Under the pieces are notes generated by a model. That model saw only the letters and a program-made list of their open reading frames with translations. It ran no database searches and was not told the origin of the DNA. The position numbers were made by a program, and so were the translations under genes. A stretch of DNA of 64,000 bases from an uncultured beta proteobacterium (lineage in GTDB: Bacteria > Pseudomonadota > Gammaproteobacteria > Burkholderiales > SG8-41): NCBI GenBank assembly GCA_903885665.1, contig CAISJL010000091.1, positions 58,198 to 122,197 on the forward strand. Direction: 5' to 3'. Position 1 is the first letter of the stretch. Each line of letters opens with the position of its first letter. Below are positions 55,573-64,000 of the stretch, piece after piece.

Positions 55573-58425
55573 ATGGCCAAGAAAACAGTCCCATCCTCAG
55601 TCAAGTCTAAAACCGTCAAGTCAGCCGCTAAACCGGCTGCTGGGGTGGCGCCCAAGATCAAGGCTCCAGCACCTAAGGTTGTCGCTAAAGTGAGCGCAAC
55701 TAAGGCAACAACCAAGCCAACAATCAGTAAAGCCTCGCCAAGCAAAGCGGCTGTCAGTAAAGCGCCTGCAAATAAATCTAAAGAAATCAAGAGCATACCT
55801 AAAAAAATGGCGACGCCTGCTAAGCCAGCTCCAAAAGCGGCCTCGATCAAGGCGGCCCCTGCAAAGGCGGCCCCGACCAAAGCAACACCGGCCAAGGCAG
55901 TTGCTGCAAAGCCTGTTCCCCAGAAACCAAATAATGCCAAGCCCGTGGCCGCTAAGCCAGTATTGACTAAACCAGCGGCGACTAAGCCCGTAGCCGCTAA
56001 AAAAGCCGCGCCAGCTGCGCCCAATAAAGCTACAGCGGCTGCTAAGCCACAGGCCAAACCAACTGCTAAACCGGCTAATCAGTCAAAGGCTGCTCCAGTG
56101 AAGCCCGCTCCAGTGAAGCCCGCCGCTAAGTCAAGTAAGAATCAGCCTGCGCTTGCTAAGCCTGCATCTAAAGCGCAAGCCAAAGGGCAGCTCAAGGCTC
56201 AGCCCAAAGCTCAGGCCAAAGCGTCATCGCAAAAATCGTCAGCTACTGCGCCAGTTGCGGCAGTGGCTACATCAGTCCCGAGTAAGGGAAGTGCCGCCAA
56301 GGCGCCAGCTGCTCAGGGTAAATCCACCAATAAAAAGTCCGGCAAGTTGGCGCAAGATGAAGGGGTGCTCAAAGAGCAACGTTTAGCGACACTAAAAGCT
56401 GCAGGTCAGAAACTTGGGAAATCAGTGCCCGCTAATACAAACACAGAAACACCGCAAGCAGCTGAAGCCGCTGTTGCCGTGACCGCCACCGATCCCAAGA
56501 AGCCTAAGGGACAGACAGCACGTGAGCGTTTTGATAAAGAGCTAGAGCGTCGCCAGTTATCACCTGCTGACGCCGAGGCGCGTCGTGTACGATTGAGAAA
56601 TTTGGTGGTTTTAGGTAAAGAAAATACTTTTTTAACCTATGCCCAAATTAACGACCACCTGCCTGATGACATGCTCGACTCCGATGCGCTGGAGAGCATT
56701 ATTGGCATGATTAACGACATGGGGATTCAAGTGTTCGAAGAAGCCCCGGACGTTGAGTCTCTATTGCTTGCAACAACACCAGCGGTAACCGATGAAGATG
56801 CGGTTGCCGAAGCTGAAAATGTCATTTCCACCCTAGACTCAGAGTTTGGCCGCACCACTGACCCAGTGCGCATGTATATGCGCGAGATGGGTTCGGTAGA
56901 CTTGCTCACGCGCGAAGGTGAGATCGAGATCGCTAAGCGGATTGAAGGTGGACTGCGTGACATGATCATGGCGATCTCAGCGTGTCCGACAACTATCGCG
57001 GCAATCTTGGCGCTTGCCGAGAAAGTTGAAAAAGACGAAATCCGTGTCGATGAAATTGTGGATGGATTGATCGATCTCGATATGAAAGACACCATTGTTG
57101 GCGACTTAAGCGACGATGCTGGCGTAGATGACGACGACAATGTCGATGACGAAGAGATTGAAGACGATGATGGTGCTGCAACTGCAGCAGCAGCGGCAGC
57201 CGACTTGGCGCGACTCAAGGAAGCGTCTCTTGTTTGCTTTGCTGAAATTCGCAATCATTATCAAAAAATGATGAAGGCATTGCCTAAGTTTGGTTCGCAG
57301 GGCAAACCGTATTTGCAAGCGCGTGAAGCGGTGACAGAAGAGTTAATGAAAATCCGCTTCTCCGCCAAACAAATTGAATCGTTGTGTGATGGTGTGCGTA
57401 AACTCGCCGAAGAAGTGCGCAGCTACGAGCGCACCATTTTGGCCTTATGTGTTGATAAAGCCCGTATGCCCCGTCAGCATTTCATTAAAGAATTTATTGG
57501 CCAAGAAACCAGCGGTGTTTGGATTCGTAAAGAAATCGAATCAGCCAAAGCTTGGAGCGAGGCTCTATCGCGCTTTGAGCCAGCGGTGCTCGAGCAGCAG
57601 CGCAAGCTCATCGATTTGCAAGAGCGCATCGGTATTCCAGTGCAGGAATTAAAAGACATCAATAAGCAAATGGCAACGGGTGAGCGCAGCGCACGCAGTG
57701 CAAAGCGTGACATGACCCAAGCCAACTTGCGCCTAGTAATTTCAATTGCTAAGAAATACACCAACCGTGGCTTGCAGTTTTTAGATTTGATCCAAGAAGG
57801 CAATATTGGTTTGATGAAGGCGGTCGATAAGTTTGAATACCGCCGCGGTTACAAATTCTCCACCTATGCGACTTGGTGGATTCGCCAAGCCATTACCCGC
57901 TCGATTGCTGACCAAGCACGCACAATTCGTATACCAGTACACATGATTGAGACGATTAATAAAATGAATCGGATCTCTCGTCAAATTCTGCAAGAAACAG
58001 GCCAAGAGCCAGACCCCGCCACTTTGGCTGAAAAAATGGAAATGCCCGAAGATAAAATTCGGAAAATTCTTAAAATATCCAAAGAACCAATTTCTATGGA
58101 AACCCCGATTGGAGATGATGATGATTCCCACTTGGGTGATTTCATCGAAGATCAATCGACCATGGCACCTAGCGATGCCGCAGTCTATGGTAGCTTGCGT
58201 GATGTCACCGGTGATGTACTGGACACCTTAACCCCACGCGAGGCGAAAGTGCTGCGTATGCGTTTTGGCATTGAAATGAATACCGATCACACCCTAGAAG
58301 AAGTCGGTAAGCAGTTTGATGTAACCCGCGAGCGGATTCGTCAGATAGAAGCTAAAGCCTTACGTAAGTTGCGCCACCCCTCGCGCTCTGAGCGTCTGCG
58401 TAGTTTCTTGGATAATGATAGTTAG
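55573..58425 (+). CDS. rpoD: RNA polymerase primary sigma factor RpoD with a very long Lys/Ala/Pro-rich N-terminus
   Basis: 950 residues, far above E. coli sigma-70 (about 613). Residues 1 to about 330 are low complexity, mostly Lys, Ala and Pro in histone-H1-like AAKPVAAKP units. Then come region 1.1 (about 345–400), region 1.2 ([16 protein letters not shown] near 430), an acidic non-conserved insert ([16 protein letters not shown] near 520), region 2 with [20 protein letters not shown] and [14 protein letters not shown] near 737, region 3, and region 4 with the helix-turn-helix [17 protein letters not shown] near the end. The catalytic sigma part is complete. Burkholderiales RpoD proteins commonly have a basic N-terminal extension; this one appears at the long end. 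Confidence 0.97.
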   Translation: MAKKTVPSSVKSKTVKSAAKPAAGVAPKIKAPAPKVVAKVSATKATTKPTISKASPSKAAVSKAPANKSKEIKSIPKKMATPAKPAPKAASIKAAPAKAAPTKATPAKAVAAKPVPQKPNNAKPVAAKPVLTKPAATKPVAAKKAAPAAPNKATAAAKPQAKPTAKPANQSKAAPVKPAPVKPAAKSSKNQPALAKPASKAQAKGQLKAQPKAQAKASSQKSSATAPVAAVATSVPSKGSAAKAPAAQGKSTNKKSGKLAQDEGVLKEQRLATLKAAGQKLGKSVPANTNTETPQAAEAAVAVTATDPKKPKGQTARERFDKELERRQLSPADAEARRVRLRNLVVLGKENTFLTYAQINDHLPDDMLDSDALESIIGMINDMGIQVFEEAPDVESLLLATTPAVTDEDAVAEAENVISTLDSEFGRTTDPVRMYMREMGSVDLLTREGEIEIAKRIEGGLRDMIMAISACPTTIAAILALAEKVEKDEIRVDEIVDGLIDLDMKDTIVGDLSDDAGVDDDDNVDDEEIEDDDGAATAAAAAADLARLKEASLVCFAEIRNHYQKMMKALPKFGSQGKPYLQAREAVTEELMKIRFSAKQIESLCDGVRKLAEEVRSYERTILALCVDKARMPRQHFIKEFIGQETSGVWIRKEIESAKAWSEALSRFEPAVLEQQRKLIDLQERIGIPVQELKDINKQMATGERSARSAKRDMTQANLRLVISIAKKYTNRGLQFLDLIQEGNIGLMKAVDKFEYRRGYKFSTYATWWIRQAITRSIADQARTIRIPVHMIETINKMNRISRQILQETGQEPDPATLAEKMEMPEDKIRKILKISKEPISMETPIGDDDDSHLGDFIEDQSTMAPSDAAVYGSLRDVTGDVLDTLTPREAKVLRMRFGIEMNTDHTLEEVGKQFDVTRERIRQIEAKALRKLRHPSRSERLRSFLDNDS

Positions 58426-58444
58426 TTGTTGTATGTAAAGTATT

Positions 58445-58521
58445 GGGCCTATAGCTCAGTTGGTTAGAGCAGAGGACTCATAATCCTTTGGTCGTAGGTT
58501 CAAGTCCTACTGGGCCCACCA
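58445..58521 (+). tRNA. tRNA with CAU anticodon (Ile2 type or elongator Met)
   Basis: A full 77-base cloverleaf with encoded CCA. The acceptor GGGCCTA pairs with TGGGCCC, the D arm is GCTC/GAGC, the anticodon stem GAGGA/TCCTT encloses CTCATAA (anticodon CAT), and the T arm is GTAGG/CCTAC with TTCAAGT. The anticodon arm and T-loop resemble tRNA-Ile2, whose C34 is converted to lysidine by TilS, more than the E. coli elongator tRNA-Met, but a Met identity cannot be excluded. It lies directly after rpoD. Confidence 0.95.
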
Positions 58522-58530
58522 AAAGTAAAA

Positions 58531-58557
58531 TACCAACCTTCGGGTTGGTATTTTTTT
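58531..58557 (+). terminator. Rho-independent terminator after the tRNA
   Basis: A perfect 8-bp stem TACCAACC/GGTTGGTA with a stable TTCG loop is followed by T7. Confidence 0.95.
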
Positions 58558-58569
58558 GTCTATGTTGGT

Positions 58570-58879
58570 AATCTATCAAATATGAATAATCAATGGATAG
58601 TCGTCGCTCCTTGGAAGTATGATTTTAAAAGTGTCAAATCAATTATCCGAATGACTCTTACCGACAAACAACCCTTCTCAAGTCTGAATGCAATAGCTCC
58701 TAGGGAGCACGGTTTTTACTTAAATGTGAATCCGAATGTCGATCACCCTAGTTGGATCCAGGCCACCGAGAGGAGAATTAGGGCGGGAGTTTTGTCTCCA
58801 AAAAAACCCCCAAATGTTTAACAGTTACTCTGGGGTGGCTAGTTTATACGTAGACATGGATTTGAGGGGAGAGTTCTGA
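58570..58879 (+). pseudogene. msrP: Remnant of msrP (catalytic subunit of periplasmic methionine-sulfoxide reductase)
   Basis: Only about the last 100 codons of an approximately 320-codon gene remain. From 58582 the frame encodes VVAPWKYDFKSVKSI, then HGFYLNVNPNVDHPSWIQATERR, hallmarks of the MsrP C-terminus. After the A7C5 run at 58800–58811 the similarity changes frame: FNSYSGVASLYVDMDLRGEF ends at a TGA (58877–58879), and this is the usual MsrP C-terminal end. Everything upstream, including the Tat signal and molybdopterin domain, is missing; the remnant starts right after the tRNA terminator. The stop overlaps the msrQ start by one base, preserving the ancestral msrPQ junction. Confidence 0.9.
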
Positions 58880-59493
58880 TGTTAGGGCGTTTTTTAAAGG
58901 TCCATTTGCCAATAATCGTATTAGGATTGATACCAATTTTTAGATTGATTTATCTTGGCTTAAATGAAGGCAATGGCTTGGGAGCGAACCCAATTGAATT
59001 CATTACCAGGTCAACGGGGACTTGGGCCTTGGTTTTTTTATGCATTACCTTGGCTGTTACCCCCTTACGGAAAATATTCGGCCTATCAAAATTACAGCAA
59101 CATCGCAGAACCTTTGGCTTGCTAATGTTTTTCTATGCTGTATGTCATTTTTCTATCTGGTTTTGGCTTGATCATAATTTAGGTGTCATTGATATGCTTA
59201 AAGATGTCTACAAGCGGCCATTTATTACTGTTGGATTTATCGCATTTTTAGCGACCATTCCTTTAGTGATAACTTCAAATCAGTGGTCAATTAGACGACT
59301 CAAAAGGCAATGGGGGAAATTGCATAAACTTGTATATGCCATTGCAATACTAGGGACTTTACATTTCTTTTTGCATAAGTCTGGAAAGAATGACTTTTTG
59401 GTAGTTGGAATTTACGTTTCTGTTATTGGTGCCTTGCTTGGATATCGAGCCGTTCAGGCGATCAGATCACGGTTGAGCTCATATCGCCAATAG
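58879..59493 (+). CDS. msrQ: Haem-binding membrane subunit of methionine-sulfoxide reductase, MsrQ (YedZ)
   Basis: 204 residues with six hydrophobic helices and the conserved His ligands of the ferric-reductase-like fold: QHRRTFGLLMF, YAVCHFSIWF, KLHKLVYAIA and LGTLHFFLHKSG. MsrQ passes electrons to the periplasmic MsrP, which reduces methionine sulfoxide in envelope proteins. This copy looks complete, but its partner gene upstream is a remnant. The start codon overlaps the msrP stop (TGATG). Confidence 0.95.
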   Translation: MLGRFLKVHLPIIVLGLIPIFRLIYLGLNEGNGLGANPIEFITRSTGTWALVFLCITLAVTPLRKIFGLSKLQQHRRTFGLLMFFYAVCHFSIWFWLDHNLGVIDMLKDVYKRPFITVGFIAFLATIPLVITSNQWSIRRLKRQWGKLHKLVYAIAILGTLHFFLHKSGKNDFLVVGIYVSVIGALLGYRAVQAIRSRLSSYRQ

Positions 59494-59797
59494 TACCATA
59501 TGTCACATAGATTAAAAAAATAACAGTCATTAGAAGCGGCTACACTCACCGACTTAAGGCCTGCTCAAACTATAGCCGCTTAAAGGGATATCATGGCTGC
59601 GACATCACTGGTTGCATTCCAAAGGTATTAGAAATTCAGACTCGATTACAGTAAATTACTGGTGATCAGAATTGAAAAAACTAAATTTACGACCATATAT
59701 AATAACCTTTCATAATTGCTGCATGTCTATTAATTGTGTTGATACTGGCCCTGCTATTTTGTCCTTATATTTTGACTTCTTCTGAGCAACCACTGAC
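59494..59797. other. Intergenic region with a 9-bp inverted repeat
   Basis: About 300 bases between convergent genes. It contains a perfect inverted repeat AAGCGGCTA (59534–59542) and TAGCCGCTT (59573–59581) separated by 30 bases. No coding frame and no T-run were found. Confidence 0.5.
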
Positions 59798-62088
59798 TCA
59801 AGAGGTTTTGGCTAGTGTTGGTTGCCAGCGATTAAGGAGTAGTGCATTGCTGAGCACAAAAAAACTAGACAATGCCATTGCGCTACCTGCAATCATCGGT
59901 GACAGATAGCCTGCCGCTGCGAGTGGTATACCCGTGATGTTGAAGATAAAAGCCCAGAACAAATTTTGTTGAATTTTTTCCCAAGTTTTCTTGGAAATCG
60001 TAATCGCATTTGACACTAATAGTGGGTCGCCGTGCATGAGAGTGATCCCGGCGGCCTGCATGGCCACATCGGTACCGGTCGCCATCGCCATGCCGACATC
60101 TGCAGTGCTGAGCGCTGGTGCATCATTAATGCCATCGCCCACCATAGCGATCCATTGACGGGGCTGTTGATTGCCTGCAATTTTAAGACTGCTAATAATT
60201 CCAGCTTTGTTAGCTGGCATGATAGGCGCAAATGTCTCATCAATACCAATGGCAGTTGCAACGCGATTTGCCGCAGCAAAATGGTCGCCAGAGAGCATCA
60301 CGCATCGGATGTGCATTTGGTGTAAGGTATCGATTGCTTGTTTGGCGTTGGCTTTGACTGCATCCCCAAAAGCAAATACTGCAATTACTTTTAGTTTGTC
60401 ATTGTGATTAACTAACACGGAAATAGTTTGACCTGCTGCCAGTGCTGTGGTGGCAATTTCTGTTACCAGATTGTATTCGCTATGCCTTTGTAGAGATGTC
60501 AGACTACGTAGCGATAGCATTTTATTTTTTTCCACGGACCTGACATTGGTTTTCCTTCTATGCCTATACCAGGAAGCGCTTTACTATCCATGGTACGGAT
60601 CGGTGTGAGATTTTGTAATTTGGTGGCATCTAGTAAGGCCTGTGCTAATGGATGCTCACTGCCCAATTGTAGTCCGGCTGCAGTGCTGAGAATTTCTGTT
60701 AGTGATTCTGTTGTTTGATGTAGTGGGTACACATGTAGCAAGCGGGGGTGGCCAACGGTGAGTGTGCCAGTTTTATCAAATGCAACAATATTAATGCGAT
60801 GCGCATGCTCTAGCACCTGCGGATCTTTGATTAGAATCCCAAAACATGCAGCAACCCCAGTGCCCGCCATAATCGCTGCTGGTGTGGCTAAGCCCAGTGC
60901 GCACGGACAGGCAATCACTAATACAGAGACTGCGCGCAAGATGGCCATGGTGCCTGAGTCTAAGTAGATCCAGTTAGCAATGCCAGTGATGATGGCGATG
61001 ATAATGACACTAGGCACAAAAATAGCACTGACTTGGTCGACTAACTTTTGAATCGGTGCTTTTTGTAATTGCGCTTCTTCTACTAATGTAATGATTTTTG
61101 ATAGCACACTATCGACGCCTGTCGCACGTGTTTGTATAACAAGCGCGCCTTCGCCATTGAGAGAGCCGCCGATGACTATACGGCCAGTCTCTTTTTTGAT
61201 GGGCATGCTCTCGCCAGTGAGTAGTGATTCATCGACGTGGCTTATGCCGTTGATGATCATGCCATCGACGGGGATACGCTCGCCAGGGAATACCAGCACA
61301 TGGTCACCGGTTAGAACGTGTTCTAATGAAATAAGTTGATACTGTTCTAGGTTGTTATAGTCAGGATTAGTAGCGCTAGGGGTTAGGACTTTAGCCTGCC
61401 CGGGCCAAAGTTTTTGAAGCGCACGAATTGCTGCGCTGGTTTGTCGTTTGGTTCTGGCTTCTAGCCATTTACCGAGCAATACCATGCAAATAATGACTGC
61501 AGCGCCTTCAAAAAATAATTCGTGGACGGCGTGCGTTTCCGTGAGCATTTGGTAGAGGCTTAGTCCGTAGGCTGCGCTGGTACCTAGCGCAACCAGTAAG
61601 TCCATGGTGGCTACGCCAGTTTGCAGTGATTTAAAAGCTGCACTATAAAAACGCCATCCGAATATAAATTGTACAGGTGTCGCAAATGCGAGTTGCCATC
61701 CTGGACTGAGTATCCAATCTATACCGAATGGCATTAATATCATCGGTAGTATTAAGGGGGTAGTCAGCGCTGCACTGATAATGACTCTAGATAGACCATC
61801 ACTATTCCAAAATGCATTACTTGGGGTAAGTGCGTTTTCGCCGATTGGTGAGTTGAGGCGAGCTTGGTATCCAGTCTTCTCTATAGCAATAATAATATCT
61901 TGTATAGAGGTATTGGAGTCGTTATGGAGCCTGATACGCGCTTGTTCGGTTGCAAGGTTGACACTGACTGCCGCTACCCCTGGTATCGAGAGTAGTGTTT
62001 TCTCTACCCTGCCCACGCATGATACGCAGGACATGCCGCCAATACCTATGGTAAATAATGGAGAAGAGGCCTGCGATGGTGTAGCCAT
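59798..62088 (-). pseudogene. copA: Copper-type P1B-ATPase CopA, split by a -1 frameshift at an A7 run
   Basis: Two minus-strand frames together make one protein of about 765 residues. The upstream frame (62088 to a stop near 60499) has a heavy-metal-associated domain with GGMSCVSCVG, six membrane helices, the CPCALGLATPAA metal-transport motif, phosphorylation site DKTGTLTVG and HPLAQALL. The downstream frame (about 60535 to 59798) has GDHFAAANRVATAIG, GDGINDAPAL and the last two helices. The frames join at seven A residues (minus strand, 60531–60525), where a -1 shift or one restored A gives an intact enzyme. It exports Cu(I) to the periplasm. It may be a broken gene, a programmed-slippage gene or a sequencing error. 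Confidence 0.85.
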
Positions 62089-62137
62089 AAGTTAATAATC
62101 TACAGTATGTGAACTAGCGAATTTGAATTTTTTTACG

Positions 62138-62212
62138 TTTTTAGGTGGATATTTTAGGTGGGGGTTTTTAGTGAAGTATCTTAGCCAAGTATCTTAGGCA
62201 AGCATCTGATGT
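62138..62212. repeat. Short repeats upstream of copA
   Basis: Two copies of TTTTAGGTGG occur near 62138–62160. Two copies and one diverged copy of a 13-base unit (AAGTATCTTAG plus CC or GC) occupy 62174–62212. They lie about 50–125 bases upstream of the copA start. Confidence 0.6.
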
Positions 62213-62261
62213 ATTATTTATAGGTAGGACTGCAAGGTTTGTAATGTAACCTGATCAGTGT

Positions 62262-62708
62262 TTAGGTGTTTGCGTGGGCATCTGCTCTATGCTGTATGAA
62301 TGCACTATAAGGGCTGTCATGGAGCCACATACCCAATACCATAGCACAAAGAAATACTAGCCCTTTTAATTGGCCGGCGCCAATAGATACTAAGGCGGGC
62401 CCTGGGCAGAAGCCCGCGATAGCCCAGCCCGCACCAAATAATATACTGCCGATGATGAGTTCTTTATTAATATGTGATTTGCCAGGCAGATGTAGTGGCT
62501 CCGAGAAGAGGGTCTCAGTATTAGTTTCAATCCAACGAAAACCAAAGTAGCTTACAGGGATAGCCCCTAGCATGACAAAAGCCAAGCTCGGATTCCAAAC
62601 GCCAATAATATCTAGAAACTGGATGACATTTGCGGGATTGCTCATGCCAGACAATATCAAACCGATACCAAATATAAGGCCAGCGCCAAACGTCGTTAGG
62701 ATTTTCAT
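62262..62708 (-). CDS. Half-size YeeE/YedE-family membrane protein
   Basis: 148 residues with about four helices. GLIFGIGLILSGMSNPANVIQFLD and GAGWAIAGFCPGPALVSIGAG carry the Cys-containing loop typical of YeeE/YedE proteins, a family that includes thiosulfate importers (TsuA); this resembles the C-terminal half-size group (DUF6691). It starts about 11 bases downstream of the TauE–YeeE fusion gene on the same strand and presumably assembles with its YeeE half. Confidence 0.9.
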   Translation of the reverse strand: MKILTTFGAGLIFGIGLILSGMSNPANVIQFLDIIGVWNPSLAFVMLGAIPVSYFGFRWIETNTETLFSEPLHLPGKSHINKELIIGSILFGAGWAIAGFCPGPALVSIGAGQLKGLVFLCAMVLGMWLHDSPYSAFIQHRADAHANT

Positions 62709-62718
62709 ATGGATTTCT

Positions 62719-64000
62719 TTATCTTAGATGATAGTACACATAAGCAACAATGAAGCCGCTTGCCATAAAGCTCAGGGTTGCGATTAGCGAGCGAGTGGAA
62801 AGTCTGCTTAATCCACATACCGCATGCCCACTCGTACAACCAGAGCCCATCCGAGTGCCAAACCCAACTAGTAGACCTGCAAAGACTAATGGGATGTAAT
62901 CAGTATCAATGCGCGATTCTGGAGCCGTCATCCAGAGTTGATAAAAGAAGGAGGCGCTCATAACACCTAAGATGAACGCGATACGCCAGCTATAGTGACC
63001 TTTTGGTGTGTTATTGAATTGCATGAGGCCACCAATCATTCCACTAATGCCGAGGATCCGACCTCTAGTGGCAATGAGTATTACAGCAGACAGTCCGATT
63101 AGAACGCCACCAATGAGTGAGGCAATTGGAGTGAATTGTGCCCATGCGATGATGATATTCATGGTGTCTATTCCGTGAAAGATGCTTTTATATAAAAGAG
63201 AGAATGATACAAGCATTGAAAATACTGCAAACAGTAATTCTATGCGAGCGCTTTCCCATTTCTTACTGAGATGTCTACCCATGATTAAACCCAATCCGGA
63301 GCCGAAGATAAATGGCGTAGCAATTGCCCAAGGTATTGTATTGGCCATGCTGGCTAATAGCGTACTGCCAACCGATACTATGGTTAATACCCCTAGGGAT
63401 GTTGCAACAATCGATGTCATGGGTAAATCGGTGTATTTCTTTAAGGCGGGAACGATAATAAATCCGCCCCCAACACCTAGTAGTCCAGAGAGTAATCCAG
63501 CGCTAGCGCCCGATCCAATTAATGCGCGAGCGCATGGTACAGTCCAGATCAGCCTACTGATCGATTGATTGAGCTGGCAAGGTGGCGCGCTGCGTATCGG
63601 TATAATGCCTTTGTGCGCATGATAGATTTGTAAAATCCTGTGACTTGAAACGAGCAAGAGCACCAGGCCAAAACCTAATTGTAGTGGTGTGTTGGGTATT
63701 TGGTGTGATAGCCACAAGCCAATAGACGAGAACATGAGGCCAAATAAACCCATCAGTAGCGCCGCTTTGTGGCGCAGTGTGTGAGCGCGTAAACCCATGA
63801 CGGCACCAATACTAGCAGATAGCGCAACTGCTGCTAGCGCAATGGGTCCAGCCTGATATATCTGCAAGTCGAGCGCAAAAATTAATAGCGGTACTGACAA
63901 GATTCCGCCGCCTGCGCCAGTTAGGCCCATTAACAGCCCTACTGCTGCGCCCAGAAGCAGGGTAATCAGTTGTAGGTAATTTATGACTTGTAGGTAATCC
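62719..64000 (-). CDS. TauE/SafE–YeeE fusion membrane protein (5' end probably outside window)
   Basis: The single open frame contains two transporter domains. The N-terminal part (to about residue 250) is TauE/SafE, with the duplicated GLTGAGGGILSVPLL and GLLGVGGGFIIVPAL motifs. From about residue 260 it is a YeeE/YedE half with IGGVLIGLSAVILIATRGR and FGTRMGSGCTSGHAVCGLSR. The frame stays open to the window edge beyond the ATG at 63930, and the extra residues (YLQLITLLLGAAVGLLM) complete the first TauE helix, so the true start is probably upstream of base 64000. TauE members export sulfite or sulfonates; YeeE members move thiosulfate. Confidence 0.85.
   Translation of the reverse strand, partial: DYLQVINYLQLITLLLGAAVGLLMGLTGAGGGILSVPLLIFALDLQIYQAGPIALAAVALSASIGAVMGLRAHTLRHKAALLMGLFGLMFSSIGLWLSHQIPNTPLQLGFGLVLLLVSSHRILQIYHAHKGIIPIRSAPPCQLNQSISRLIWTVPCARALIGSGASAGLLSGLLGVGGGFIIVPALKKYTDLPMTSIVATSLGVLTIVSVGSTLLASMANTIPWAIATPFIFGSGLGLIMGRHLSKKWESARIELLFAVFSMLVSFSLLYKSIFHGIDTMNIIIAWAQFTPIASLIGGVLIGLSAVILIATRGRILGISGMIGGLMQFNNTPKGHYSWRIAFILGVMSASFFYQLWMTAPESRIDTDYIPLVFAGLLVGFGTRMGSGCTSGHAVCGLSRLSTRSLIATLSFMASGFIVAYVYYHLR

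Noticed and set aside
55566..56057. 163-codon hydrophobic ORF antisense to the rpoD N-terminus, resembling a membrane protein
   Set aside because: It is the complement of Lys/Ala/Pro codons (GCC/AAG read backwards give Gly/Ala/Leu), an artefact of low-complexity coding sequence.
58445..58880. Integrated element at the tRNA 3' end
   Set aside because: No integrase gene and no direct repeat of the tRNA 3' end was seen downstream; only the truncated msrP hints at a past deletion.

Overview
The window looks like a chromosomal segment of a betaproteobacterium of the order Burkholderiales. The evidence is the block rpsU–yqeY–dnaG–rpoD beside a divergent tsaD, the block rpsP–rimM–trmD–rplS, ffh next to a ypjD/ccsA-like gene, and at least seven tripartite-tricarboxylate (Bug/TctC) periplasmic receptors, a family greatly expanded in that order. 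Base composition is intermediate, with a clearly AT-richer stretch at about 31.9–36.5 kb. No rRNA, CRISPR array, prophage or complete insertion sequence was seen. One tRNA (CAU anticodon) follows rpoD. I could not assign a genus.

Layout. 0–10.7 kb: type IV pilus genes (partial pilD, pilC), a CNNM/CBS transporter-like protein, ypjD, ffh, a nitroreductase, rpsP–rimM–trmD–rplS and an exported helical-repeat protein. 11–15 kb: a two-subunit UxaA-type lyase (suyA/suyB-like), a Bug receptor and an Ldh2-type dehydrogenase, together a candidate sulfolactate desulfonation cluster. 15–31.9 kb: recQ, then accessory metabolism: a TauD/TfdA dioxygenase, an FMN hydroxy-acid oxidase, a beta-lactamase-fold hydrolase, a thioesterase, an orphan FccB-like flavoprotein, Bug receptors, an NHL protein and an acetolactate-synthase-like ThDP enzyme. 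31.9–37 kb: an AT-rich island with small lipoproteins and membrane proteins, and a yedZ1–yedY1–mrpX-like methionine-sulfoxide/hypochlorite defence cluster whose molybdoenzyme gene is frameshifted. 37–46.6 kb: hydrolase, YciI, Bug receptors, enoyl-CoA hydratase, pirin, aldo/keto reductase, VOC protein and a TAXI receptor. 46.8–58.5 kb: fused TRAP permease, ogt, xerD, folB, plsY, tsaD, rpsU, yqeY, dnaG, rpoD with a very long Lys/Ala/Pro-rich N-terminus, and the tRNA. 58.5–64 kb: a decayed msrP with intact msrQ, a Cu-type P-ATPase split by a -1 frameshift at an A7 run, a half-size YeeE protein and a TauE/SafE–YeeE fusion that runs to the window edge.

How the genes fit together. Housekeeping blocks (translation, replication, sigma factor, recombination) are separated by catabolic modules typical of organisms scavenging organic acids and sulfonates: many binding proteins, single oxidases and dehydrogenases, and sulfur-compound genes (SuyAB-like, FccB-like, TauE/YeeE). 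The most notable theme is periplasmic methionine-sulfoxide repair. Two separate molybdenum-dependent systems are present, and in both the catalytic subunit gene is damaged while the membrane cytochrome gene is intact. In the first system the Met-rich substrate peptide is also intact.
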